From Neobacillus niacini (GTDB lineage: Bacteria > Bacillota > Bacilli > Bacillales > Cytobacillaceae): a DNA stretch of 64,000 bases. Below, one piece after another: positions 8,681 through 15,982 of the stretch (position 1 is its first letter; each line of letters begins with the position of its first letter). The stretch is taken from positions 248,001 to 312,000 of the forward strand of contig NZ_JACWFG010000011.1 of NCBI RefSeq assembly GCF_019749295.1, written 5' to 3'. The notes under the pieces were generated by a model, which had not been told where the DNA came from, ran no database searches, and saw only the letters and a list, made by a program, of their open reading frames with translations. The position numbers and the translations under genes were made by a program.

Positions 8681-9031
8681 TTATTTTTCACTTTTCTTAT
8701 CATTCTTTTGGTCCGTTTTTTTATCACTTAAAGCTCGGTAGATTTGGGTATACATACTTCCTTCTGTGATGTTCTCTAGGAAAAAAGGACCGATTAGCTC
8801 TAAATATTCCTCATCGTCAAACAGCCGCTTATTTTCTAATTCCATTTCACCTAATCCATCATATGTAGTGAGCAGGGCATAGGTATGATCTTCACCAGAA
8901 ATAGGTGTTAGGATTTCCACATGGTGATTATAATTATCATTTCTAAATTTTTTAATCTCTCGTAAATTTTCTATCGCTTCTTTAAATTTATCCTGCTTAA
9001 TGACAAACGTCTGATGAACAAAAACTGACAT
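8681..9031 (-). CDS. Small conserved-type cytosolic protein, unknown function
   Basis: Encodes about 116 residues without membrane segments, ending in a Lys/Asp-rich tail. I start it at ATG 9031 because AGGGGGTG lies seven bases before it; the longer frame from 9064 has no such site. The alternating pattern (VFVHQTFVIKQDKFKEAIENL, then HTYALLTTYDG) is like a dimeric alpha+beta barrel (NIPSNAP/antibiotic monooxygenase fold), but I do not recognise the family with certainty. It stands alone between the candidate RNA and asnA. Confidence 0.65.
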   Translation of the reverse strand: MSVFVHQTFVIKQDKFKEAIENLREIKKFRNDNYNHHVEILTPISGEDHTYALLTTYDGLGEMELENKRLFDDEEYLELIGPFFLENITEGSMYTQIYRALSDKKTDQKNDKKSEK

Positions 9032-9115
9032 TAATAGCACCCCCTCAAGAAATATTACAAGCATACTATCTTTATAAATCTCCAGAAAGGGTGTTAATTA
9101 TTCCTTGTAAAGAAG

Positions 9116-10129
9116 TTACAGCAGAATAATGTTTTCTTTTCTACAGTTTTCAATGATCTCAACATTCCAGACGGAAACCTGAACTTCGCCTATGTGTACC
9201 TTTTTTAGAAAGAACATACAAATCCTAGATTGCCCAATCCCCCCGCCAATGGTATAAGGGAGTTCACGATTAAGAATGGCTTGATGATACTCTAGGGACA
9301 TTCTATCCTCCGTATTTGAAATCTTCAGCTGCTTTTTAAGTGCTTCTTCATCTACTCGTATACCCATAGATGATACTTCAATTGATTGTTCTAAAAGAGG
9401 ATACCAGAAAATAATGTCACCATTTAATGTCCAATCATCGTAATCAGGTGAGCGTCCATCATGCTTTTCCCCTGAGTGTAACTCCCCGCCGATTTGCATA
9501 ATGAACACGGCACCAAATTCTTTTGCAATGCTGTCTTCTCTGTCTTTTGGTGAAAGATTTGGATATTTTGTCTCGAGTTCCTGCGTAGTAATAAAATGAA
9601 TTTTTTCAGGCAGAACCGGCTCCAATACAGGGTAAAGCTCATAGAGATAGTTCTCTGTGTTTTTAAAAACCTGATATATTTTTTGAACTTCATTTTTCAA
9701 TGTCTGTAAGTTGCGCTGCTCTTTTGTAATAATTTTTTCCCAATCCCACTGATCTACATAAATAGAATGCAAGTGGTCTAAAACTTCGTCTCTCCTAATG
9801 GCATTCATATCTGTGTAAAGTCCTGCTTCAAGGTCAAATCCATACCTTGCCAAAGCCATCCGCTTCCATTTTGCTAACGATTGAACGATTTCAATATTTG
9901 CATTCTTAATATCTAACGCCTCAAAGGAAACCATTCTCTCTACGCCATTTAAGTCATCATTTAAACCTTTTCCAGACTTTAAAAGTATTGGTGCAGATAC
10001 ACGTGTTAAATTTAATGCTTCAGCTAAGGAACTTTCAAAATAATCCTTGGTTTTTTTTATTGCAACTTCTGTTTGTAAAAGAGCTAATTTTGAAGTGTAA
10101 ACATTCTGTGTAGATAGTGATTTTGCCAT
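9116..10129 (-). CDS. asnA: Aspartate-ammonia ligase (asparagine synthetase A)
   Basis: AsnA makes asparagine from aspartate, ammonia and ATP. The 337-residue protein matches the class II synthetase-like AsnA family (E. coli 330 residues): RVSAPILLKSGKGLNDDLNG near residue 42, SLAKWKRMAL near 85, GLYTDMNAIRRDE near 105, DYDDWTLNGDI near 230, and the C-terminal GGGIGQSR with the ATP-binding Arg. GGAGG precedes the ATG. A minus-strand promoter lies at 10216-10244. No T-box was seen in the short leader. It sits about 2 kb from aspA, which consumes the same substrate, but on the other strand. Confidence 0.95.
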   Translation of the reverse strand: MAKSLSTQNVYTSKLALLQTEVAIKKTKDYFESSLAEALNLTRVSAPILLKSGKGLNDDLNGVERMVSFEALDIKNANIEIVQSLAKWKRMALARYGFDLEAGLYTDMNAIRRDEVLDHLHSIYVDQWDWEKIITKEQRNLQTLKNEVQKIYQVFKNTENYLYELYPVLEPVLPEKIHFITTQELETKYPNLSPKDREDSIAKEFGAVFIMQIGGELHSGEKHDGRSPDYDDWTLNGDIIFWYPLLEQSIEVSSMGIRVDEEALKKQLKISNTEDRMSLEYHQAILNRELPYTIGGGIGQSRICMFFLKKVHIGEVQVSVWNVEIIENCRKENIILL

Positions 10130-10215
10130 AAATTCGAAAAACCTCCTGTAGATTACTTCATGATAGAACTATGTTTAATTATGCAATCAAACGCATTTCA
10201 AAAGAATATTCTGAA

Positions 10216-10244
10216 ATTATAGCAAAATTACGATTACCTTTCCA
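10216..10244 (-). promoter_or_regulatory. asnA promoter
   Basis: On the minus strand: TGGAAA (-35, 10239-10244), 17-bp spacer, extended -10 TGCTATAAT (TATAAT at 10216-10221). It lies just past the terminator of the upstream zinc-finger gene. Confidence 0.6.
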
Positions 10245-10252
10245 CTGTTTAG

Positions 10253-10290
10253 CAAAAAAAAATCCCTGCACCGCTTATTGGTGCAGGGAT
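10253..10290 (-). terminator. Terminator after CXXCXGXG protein gene
   Basis: ATCCCTGCACC / GGTGCAGGGAT, 11-bp perfect stem with a seven-base loop; on the minus strand it is followed by eight or more U. Confidence 0.93.
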
Positions 10291-10299
10291 GTGTCTAAT

Positions 10300-10506
10300 T
10301 TACCTCAGTTGCTCCCAATCAGAGTAAGATCCGCTTCCTTGACAACCAGGACATTCCACTGAGTTATAATAGGCAAATTCATTATAGGGGTATACCGTAA
10401 AGCCTCTGCCATAGCAATCGGGACATTTTTCTTGATTCTTCATATATGATACGTGATTTTGATATCTGGTTTCTCTCCATTGATTAAAGGAGTTAATTAA
10501 TCCCAT
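10300..10506 (-). CDS. Small protein with DnaJ-type CXXCXGXG zinc motifs
   Basis: A 68-residue protein with two CXXCXGXG-like motifs, CPDCYGRG and CPGCQGSG, about 25 residues apart. This is the pattern of one zinc-binding module of the DnaJ cysteine-rich domain, so it likely folds around one zinc ion. Short stand-alone proteins of this type occur in Bacillaceae with no known function. ATG 10506 is chosen because AGGTGA lies six bases before it; a GTG at 10515 is in frame. It has its own terminator. Confidence 0.75.
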   Translation of the reverse strand: MGLINSFNQWRETRYQNHVSYMKNQEKCPDCYGRGFTVYPYNEFAYYNSVECPGCQGSGSYSDWEQLR

Positions 10507-10621
10507 GATGTTCACCTCACCGTTTTTCCTTATTATGATGAAAAAATGGAATATTTATGCAAATAATTATTTTGTATGATTTTTATGACGTTTTCCAAAC
10601 TAAGTGTAAGAGGTGATACTT

Positions 10622-10789
10622 TTGAGTGACTGGAATGAACAAGCAGCACCTAATAACAATATTCCGCCAAGAATTGTTAGACCCTTTGAGCACCGTGATC
10701 AGAAGGTTGATCATGAATTTTCAGAGGAGTTATCGGATGGCGGTGAACGTGACGAATTTATCCAACACCAAAAAAAGATAAAGAAGTAG
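10622..10789 (+). CDS. Small acidic hypothetical protein (55 aa)
   Basis: Reads from TTG 10622 after a strong AGAGGTGAT site to TAG 10789. The product starts MSDWNEQAAPNN and ends QHQKKIKK, is very hydrophilic and probably unstructured, with a central acidic run (EFSEELSDGGERDEF). A terminator follows within 10 bp, which with the ribosome site supports a real gene. I do not recognise the family. Confidence 0.65.
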   Translation: MSDWNEQAAPNNNIPPRIVRPFEHRDQKVDHEFSEELSDGGERDEFIQHQKKIKK

Positions 10790-10797
10790 TCTGGATT

Positions 10798-10826
10798 GTG
10801 GCGATAAGATAAATCGTCACTTTTTT
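10798..10826 (+). terminator. Terminator after the 55-aa gene
   Basis: GTGGCGAT / ATCGTCAC stem (one G-U) with a seven-base loop and six T. Confidence 0.8.
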
Positions 10827-10828
10827 AT

Positions 10829-10883
10829 TTTACAAATAATTTTTTATAGTGTAGAATTTCTATGTACCTAATAATTCTAGGTA
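10829..10883 (+). promoter_or_regulatory. padR promoter with operator-like palindromes
   Basis: TTTACA (10829-10834), 17-bp spacer, TAGAAT (10852-10857). The -10 lies inside the palindrome TAGAATTTCTA (10852-10862), which runs on into CTATGTAC. A second inverted repeat, TACCTA-N7-TAGGTA (10865-10883), overlaps the ribosome site. The same TAGAAWTTCTATRT motif recurs before the DUF4173 gene. Confidence 0.6.
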
Positions 10884-10892
10884 GGTGAAAAA

Positions 10893-11240
10893 ATGTTTAA
10901 TCGTGAATTAGTAAAAGGAAGTACATCACTAATCTTGCTTCAATTATTAAATGAGAAAGATATGTATGGCTATGAATTGGTAAAAGAATTAGAGCGGCGA
11001 AGCGATAATGGACTAAGTGTCAAAGAGGGGACATTGTATCCTGCTCTGCACAAGCTTGAAAAGCAGGAGTATATTGAATGTTATTGGCAGGAGCAGGAGA
11101 AAGGCCCAGCACGTAAATATTACCGTATTACTAAAGCTGGAGTAGAAGTTCTAAATGAAAAAACGCGTGAATGGCAGGATTTTGTGAAGGTGATGAACAA
11201 GGTAATAGGGAGACCGAAGCATGGAACGACCGAAGAATAG
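10893..11240 (+). CDS. PadR-family transcriptional regulator
   Basis: A 115-residue winged-helix protein; [13 protein letters not shown] (helix 2/3) and [20 protein letters not shown] (recognition helix and wing) are the PadR hallmark, with [13 protein letters not shown] after it. PadR proteins usually repress their own operon and often a membrane-stress or efflux gene. Here the partner genes are a HAAS-domain membrane protein that overlaps its 3' end by 20 bp and a DUF4173 membrane protein. The effector is unknown. Confidence 0.92.
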   Translation: MFNRELVKGSTSLILLQLLNEKDMYGYELVKELERRSDNGLSVKEGTLYPALHKLEKQEYIECYWQEQEKGPARKYYRITKAGVEVLNEKTREWQDFVKVMNKVIGRPKHGTTEE

Positions 11241-11859
11241 GTTTTTAGAGGAGTTGGAACAAGGACTTGTAGACTATCTAGACAAGGAAAGTATCTTATT
11301 AGAATATGAGGCACATATCGATGAAATTCTTCTTGAAGCATATGATTGCAAGGATGAGCAAGAGATGTTTGAAACGATTGTTTCCAGATTGGGGTGTCCT
11401 GAGGAAATAGCAGGCATGTGGAAAGAGGAACTCTCGGTAACTCCGAGTAATATGAAATGGCTCTTTATTCTGATGAATATTTTCTTTTTTGGAGGAGGAA
11501 GTTTATTAACCTTTTTCCATAATGTATTTGAATGGAAATGGCTTTCGGTGATTTGGAGTCATCTGACAGCAATTCCAACCTTAATTGCCTTTATTTATAT
11601 GTTTTTTTGGGCATTGCTCGGCTATGAAATTGGTAAAGGGTTTGGACATGGAGGAAGGAACCTTTTAAAAAAGACATTTTTACTTTCACTTATTCCCAAT
11701 GTAGTATTAATGGTCTTGACTGTGTTTGAAATTATACCTCACTCGTGGTTTGAGCCATTATTAACGAAAACGTTTATTATTGCTTGTATCATTCTCACCA
11801 TCCTTTTATATCCCATCAGCTGGCTTGGATATCGGTGGGGGAGGAAAGCTTCGGTATAA
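11221..11859 (+). CDS. HAAS/DUF1700-type membrane protein, PadR partner
   Basis: The N-terminal 70 residues are a helical domain ([43 protein letters not shown]) typical of the HAAS/DUF1700 proteins that travel with PadR regulators. Four membrane segments follow (about 80-100, 115-140, 150-175, 185-205). The start overlaps padR by 20 bp, so the two are co-translated. Family members are thought to sense envelope state and affect the PadR regulator; nothing here proves it. A weak hairpin with eight T (11848-11872) follows. Confidence 0.75.
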   Translation: MERPKNRFLEELEQGLVDYLDKESILLEYEAHIDEILLEAYDCKDEQEMFETIVSRLGCPEEIAGMWKEELSVTPSNMKWLFILMNIFFFGGGSLLTFFHNVFEWKWLSVIWSHLTAIPTLIAFIYMFFWALLGYEIGKGFGHGGRNLLKKTFLLSLIPNVVLMVLTVFEIIPHSWFEPLLTKTFIIACIILTILLYPISWLGYRWGRKASV

Positions 11860-11874
11860 GCAGCTTTTTTTTAT

Positions 11875-11911
11875 CTATGTACATAGAAAAACTATGTATA
11901 TAGAAATTCTA
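11875..11911 (+). promoter_or_regulatory. Triple palindrome, probable PadR operator
   Basis: Perfect palindrome CTATGTACATAG (11875-11886), near-perfect copy CTATGTATATAG (11892-11903) 17 bp further on, and TAGAAATTCTA (11901-11911). It lies just before the DUF4173 gene and shares CTATGTAC and TAGAAWTTCTAT with the padR promoter. ATGTAC/ATGTAT half sites fit known PadR-type operators. Confidence 0.6.
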
Positions 11912-11929
11912 TATGAGAGAGGGATAGTT

Positions 11930-13390
11930 ATGGAATTAAAAATTGGTAAAAGTGATTGGATATTTCTATTGTTGTGTGTGGTGTTAGGTATTGTAGCAGA
12001 GGAGTCTTTTTTTCGGGCTGAAATAGGGATCTCTTACTTAGTATTTCTAATTGCATTTTATGGTTTGTTTTTTTATCGCTATCGCGGCTTTTCATTCTCT
12101 CATCAGCGATTTGGCTATCTTGTACTTATCTGTATCTGGTTGTTAGCTGCAGGCTATTTAATCAATGATAATATGTTCTTTTATGCTTTGAATATCCTGG
12201 TGATTCCAGCGCTTGTGTTCTTTCATCTTGTATTGGTAACAAGTCAAAAAAATATCCGATGGAATAAACCAGCTTTTATAACCTATGCAATATCGAAGCT
12301 GGGGGGAGCAATAAAGTATAATTTCATCTTTGCGTCTTTCATGGGGAAGTTTTTTAAGCAGGGCATGGACGAGAATAAGTTTCAAGTGTGGAGAAAAGTA
12401 ATGATTGGTATACTCATTTCCGTTCCTGTTTTGTTTGTTGTCTTAGGGTTACTTATGTCTGCAGATACTCAGTTTGAAAAAATTATGGGCGGAATTCCAC
12501 AGTGGTTTCAGTTAATTGATGCCGAAGTTGTGATTCGAATTATCATTGTTCTGTTCTTCACCTTTTCCTTCTTCAGTTTCATGCAGGTACTAATGAGAAA
12601 ACAAATAAGTGTTAACATTCAAGACAGTGGAATGCAGCCATTTAAAATGGATAGTATCATTACCATTACTGTCCTCGTGTTAATAAATGCTGTATATGTG
12701 CTCTTTACAATTGTCCAATTTAAATACTTCTTCAGCGGGACCTTACAAGGAGATTTCACCTATGCTGAATATGCAAGGAAGGGTTTTTTTGAATTATTAT
12801 TTGTTACACTTATCAATCTCACGATTACCATATTTGTATTAACCTTTGTGGATAGGGCAAGCTGCTTGATTAAAAAATTCACACAATTTCTGCTAACGAT
12901 GCTAGTCATTTCAAGTGGTGTGTTATTAAGTTCCGCTTTCATGCGATTAAGCATGTACGAGGATGCCTATGGCTATACTTTTATCAGGGTAATGGCGCAC
13001 TCGTTTATGATCTTTCTTGTTGTCATTTTCATGTATACATTCGTGAAAATTTGGATTGAAAACCTTTCATTATTTCATTTTTATTTCATTAGCTCTTTAC
13101 TCTATTACTCAGTGATGAATGTGGTCAATGTCGAGCAGATTATCGTTTCAAAGAACATTGAACGTTATGAACAAAGCGGGAAAATAGATTTGTATTATTT
13201 AAATAGCTTATCCCACACAGGTATTATAGGGTTAATTGATTTATATGAAGAAAATCCTCAGCTTCCAGGACTGAAAAATATCTTACTCGAGAGAAAAAGC
13301 GAAGCAAATCAAAGTAATGTCTCATGGCAATCCTATAACTTAAAAAGGACCCAAGCGAATAAGGCATTAAGAAAACTCCATCTAGAATAA
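11930..13390 (+). CDS. DUF4173 multi-pass membrane protein
   Basis: About 486 residues with roughly ten membrane segments. The C-terminal part (FHFYFISSLLYYSVMNVVNVEQIIVSKNIERY and LDLYYLNSLSHTG-like repeats of D-L-Y and L-S-x-x-G) matches the DUF4173 family, of unknown role. The frame is open upstream to 11780, but that part overlaps the HAAS gene and the operator; ATG 11930 follows GAGAGAGGG. It is probably controlled by the PadR encoded upstream and may form a membrane-associated response with the HAAS protein. Confidence 0.75.
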   Translation: MELKIGKSDWIFLLLCVVLGIVAEESFFRAEIGISYLVFLIAFYGLFFYRYRGFSFSHQRFGYLVLICIWLLAAGYLINDNMFFYALNILVIPALVFFHLVLVTSQKNIRWNKPAFITYAISKLGGAIKYNFIFASFMGKFFKQGMDENKFQVWRKVMIGILISVPVLFVVLGLLMSADTQFEKIMGGIPQWFQLIDAEVVIRIIIVLFFTFSFFSFMQVLMRKQISVNIQDSGMQPFKMDSIITITVLVLINAVYVLFTIVQFKYFFSGTLQGDFTYAEYARKGFFELLFVTLINLTITIFVLTFVDRASCLIKKFTQFLLTMLVISSGVLLSSAFMRLSMYEDAYGYTFIRVMAHSFMIFLVVIFMYTFVKIWIENLSLFHFYFISSLLYYSVMNVVNVEQIIVSKNIERYEQSGKIDLYYLNSLSHTGIIGLIDLYEENPQLPGLKNILLERKSEANQSNVSWQSYNLKRTQANKALRKLHLE

Positions 13391-13451
13391 AGGTTTTCAA
13401 GTGATTTTGTCGAAAATAAAGGGAAAGATTATTTTTAAGGAGAAGTGCATA

Positions 13452-13940
13452 ATGAATCGGAAGGATGTATTACTCGAACAATTTCTTTGTTGTCAAAAAA
13501 AGAGCCATTGGTTTGTCTCTTTTGAAAAAGCAATTGATGGATTAACCCCGGAACAAGCCCTATGGAAAAAATCAGATTCTGAGAATTCTATTTGGGAAAT
13601 CATCAGCCATTTAGTTTTTTGGAATGAACGCTTTTTGAACCGGTTTAAGAATGCTGAGGTTCGAAAGTTGGATGGAGGTAATGATTCTACCTTTACCTAT
13701 TTAGATAGGTTAGAGTGGGAACAAGCTATAGAACGATTTAATACGGTAATGACAGACTGGTATGAGACCATAAAGAATAGTGATGATGAAAAGCTTGATA
13801 AACCTATTAGTGAGGAATCGAGAGAAACATGGTCTGAGTCATTGTCGAGTATTACTCTTCATAATGCCTACCATATTGGTCAAATTGTGACGATACGTAA
13901 AATGCAGGGTTCATGGAATAAAGAGCAAGGAGTAAGCTAA
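13452..13940 (+). CDS. DinB-family protein
   Basis: A 162-residue four-helix protein with the DinB/YfiT pattern: SIWEIISHLVFWNERFL (metal-binding His near residue 55) and LHNAYHIGQIVTIRK near the C terminus, giving the third His. Members bind a metal and some use bacillithiol as cofactor in thiol transfer. ATG 13452 follows AAGGAG; the longer frame from 13401 has no site. It is probably read with the DUF4173 gene, since only 61 bp separate them and no terminator is seen. Confidence 0.82.
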   Translation: MNRKDVLLEQFLCCQKKSHWFVSFEKAIDGLTPEQALWKKSDSENSIWEIISHLVFWNERFLNRFKNAEVRKLDGGNDSTFTYLDRLEWEQAIERFNTVMTDWYETIKNSDDEKLDKPISEESRETWSESLSSITLHNAYHIGQIVTIRKMQGSWNKEQGVS

Positions 13941-13969
13941 AAAAGTACAGCCCGGATGGCTGTACTTTT
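13941..13969 (+). terminator. Terminator after dinB-type gene
   Basis: AAAAGTACAGCC / GGCTGTACTTTT, 12-bp perfect stem with a five-base loop; the stem also has the A-run that makes it work on the other strand. Confidence 0.85.
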
Positions 13970-14170
13970 AAGACTTGTAAAGTTTTTTGTAAAATAGTAC
14001 TTTTTGACAGGATATTTAAAAGATATTTTCCTTTATGTGGGAAATTCCTGGGAGGTTTTTACCTGTTTATTTTTCGAATATTTTGGTAATATTTGTGTTT
14101 AGTAAGACGAAATACTAGGATATAACTAGTAAACTGCTAGAAATCAAATAACTAGAAAGGATATGTTACC

Positions 14171-15724
14171 TTGAAAGTTTTAAATCCAGTACCATGTCAG
14201 AGCGAAAATCATTTAACTCAATTGGCTTCTGTAGGTCAAATTGCTGCAGGGATTGCTCATGAAGTTCGCAATCCATTGACGGCTGTTAAAGGTTTTTTGC
14301 AATTACTAGAACATGATCGTAATCCTGAGTATATTAACATTGCACAATTAGAATTAGAAAATGCCTTAACGACACTGAATGATCTTCTTCAGGTTTCTAA
14401 ACCAGATCAAGAAAATGAGGAACCTCAAAAGTTTCTAATAGCAGTCGAACTGGAATCCATCTTGAACTTATTTCAGGATAAAATATATGATATTCAAGTA
14501 AATACAAGTTACTACGATACTACAACTGCTATATATGGTAAAAAGAATCAGTTTAAAAAGGCATTCTTTAATCTAATTAAAAATGCTCTGGAATCAATGA
14601 ATGAAACAGGGGAATTGTCTATCAGGCATTTTCTTGAAGGAAATGAAATAGTGGTTTGTATAGAAGATACAGGGATTGGGATCCCTAAAGAAAAATTATC
14701 CTTATTGGGAACGCCGTTTTTTTCAACCAAGGAGCTCGGAACAGGGATGGGGTTAACCCAAGTGTTTTCGGTAGTTTACCAGCATGGTGGAAGAATCAAT
14801 GTCGAAAGTGAAGAAAATAAAGGAACAAAATTCACCTTAAGAATTCCGATTGAAAATGACCCCAAAAGCAGAGGTGTAAAAAAGTTGGACTTAACCTATG
14901 AAGAAACAATACCAATAAGAGATTTTTTTCACGCCAATAAAGATATATTTGAGAAGAGATTATTAGAAGAAGCCATTAATGTAAAAGATAAAATTGATGA
15001 GATACATAGGATTGGCAATATCAATCTATTAAGTAATGCACATAAACTCGTTTTACTGATTGTAGAGGAACGTGAACATGAATTAATATCCTTTGCAAAA
15101 CAAGAAGGAATTGCTTGGGCTAAATATTCAATTACGATTGCTTTTAAATTGGAATGGATTCAAGCAATAAGAAGGACAGTTTGGGATTTCCTCTATAATT
15201 TTGATTTAAATAAAAATAATGATCATTCATCTGAATTTTATTTTATTTTGGAAAAAAACATCAATCGTCAATTTGATCATTTCTTAACTTCATTCTTTAT
15301 TCAATATACAAAGTATAAAGATGAATTGTTAGAGTCTCAGAGAAAACTTTTAGAGAACCTATCTGTTCCCATTATCCCAATCTCAAAAGATATCAGTATT
15401 ATACCGTTAATTGGTGCAATTGATAGCTTTAGAGCAAATACAATTGAAGATAAAATCATCACGGAAATAGGTAATTCCCATATTCAAACGTTAATATTGG
15501 ATCTTTCAGGAGCAGCAGTTATGGAGATTGAAGTCATTCAACATCTCATTCGAGTTATTAATGGAATCTCGATGATGGGCTGTAAGACTGTCATTACTGG
15601 ACTCCGGCCAGAAATTGTGAAGCTCGTTATTAATTCAGGGATCTCTTTTGAGCATGTGGCAGAATTAAAAGGAACCTTACAGGTTGCCCTATCAGATTAT
15701 CTTGGGGTGAATACGTTGCAATAG
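14171..15724 (+). CDS. Soluble histidine kinase fused to RsbR-like STAS module
   Basis: Domains in order: HisKA with H-box AGIAHEVRNPLTAVKGF (His30), HATPase with N-box NLIKNALES (134-142), G1 EDTGIGIP (165-172) and G2 GTGMGL (190-195); a helical stretch of about 130 residues (250-385) resembling the RsbRD N-terminal domain; and a C-terminal STAS domain (about 396-512). There is no membrane segment and only 20 residues precede the H-box, so it is cytosolic. The STAS domain follows RsbR paralogues, but the site equivalent to RsbRA Thr171 is Ser419 and that to Thr205 appears to be Ile453 (my alignment by eye). No response regulator is adjacent. TTG start after AGAAAGGAT. Confidence 0.85.
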   Translation: MKVLNPVPCQSENHLTQLASVGQIAAGIAHEVRNPLTAVKGFLQLLEHDRNPEYINIAQLELENALTTLNDLLQVSKPDQENEEPQKFLIAVELESILNLFQDKIYDIQVNTSYYDTTTAIYGKKNQFKKAFFNLIKNALESMNETGELSIRHFLEGNEIVVCIEDTGIGIPKEKLSLLGTPFFSTKELGTGMGLTQVFSVVYQHGGRINVESEENKGTKFTLRIPIENDPKSRGVKKLDLTYEETIPIRDFFHANKDIFEKRLLEEAINVKDKIDEIHRIGNINLLSNAHKLVLLIVEEREHELISFAKQEGIAWAKYSITIAFKLEWIQAIRRTVWDFLYNFDLNKNNDHSSEFYFILEKNINRQFDHFLTSFFIQYTKYKDELLESQRKLLENLSVPIIPISKDISIIPLIGAIDSFRANTIEDKIITEIGNSHIQTLILDLSGAAVMEIEVIQHLIRVINGISMMGCKTVITGLRPEIVKLVINSGISFEHVAELKGTLQVALSDYLGVNTLQ

Positions 15725-15734
15725 ATATAAAAAC

Positions 15735-15848
15735 ATAAAAAAGACGCCTGCATATAGCAGGCGTCTTGCGTATTGAGGCGAAAAACCACACTCCACATAG
15801 TGCGCTCCGTAAGGAATGTTTCTCGACTTACACAACTCAGCTCATCGC
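15735..15848 (-). ncRNA. Candidate small RNA of about 110 nt
   Basis: On the minus strand a promoter (15855-15884) is followed by about 80 nt without a convincing reading frame, then the perfect 11-bp hairpin AAGACGCCTGC / GCAGGCGTCTT (15741-15767) and six U. The T-run exists only in the minus direction, and no minus-strand gene lies close by, so the hairpin does not end a known gene. Inside, short stems GTAAG/CTTAC and CACT/AGTG are possible. I do not recognise an Rfam family; CsfG or another Bacillaceae RNA cannot be excluded. Confidence 0.5.
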
Positions 15849-15854
15849 TTAATT

Positions 15855-15884
15855 AATATAACACATAGTTATGTAACAATACAA
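15855..15884 (-). promoter_or_regulatory. Promoter of the candidate small RNA
   Basis: Minus strand: TTGTAT (15879-15884), 18-bp spacer, TATATT (15855-15860). Five of six -10 bases and four of six -35 bases match sigma-A. Confidence 0.5.
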
Positions 15885-15982
15885 CTGGAAAAATATTTAA
15901 AACAAAAGTCTTGATTATTAATCATTATTCCTCTATATTCAAATAATCAGATATACAAAATAAAATGATAAGAAGGGTTCAT

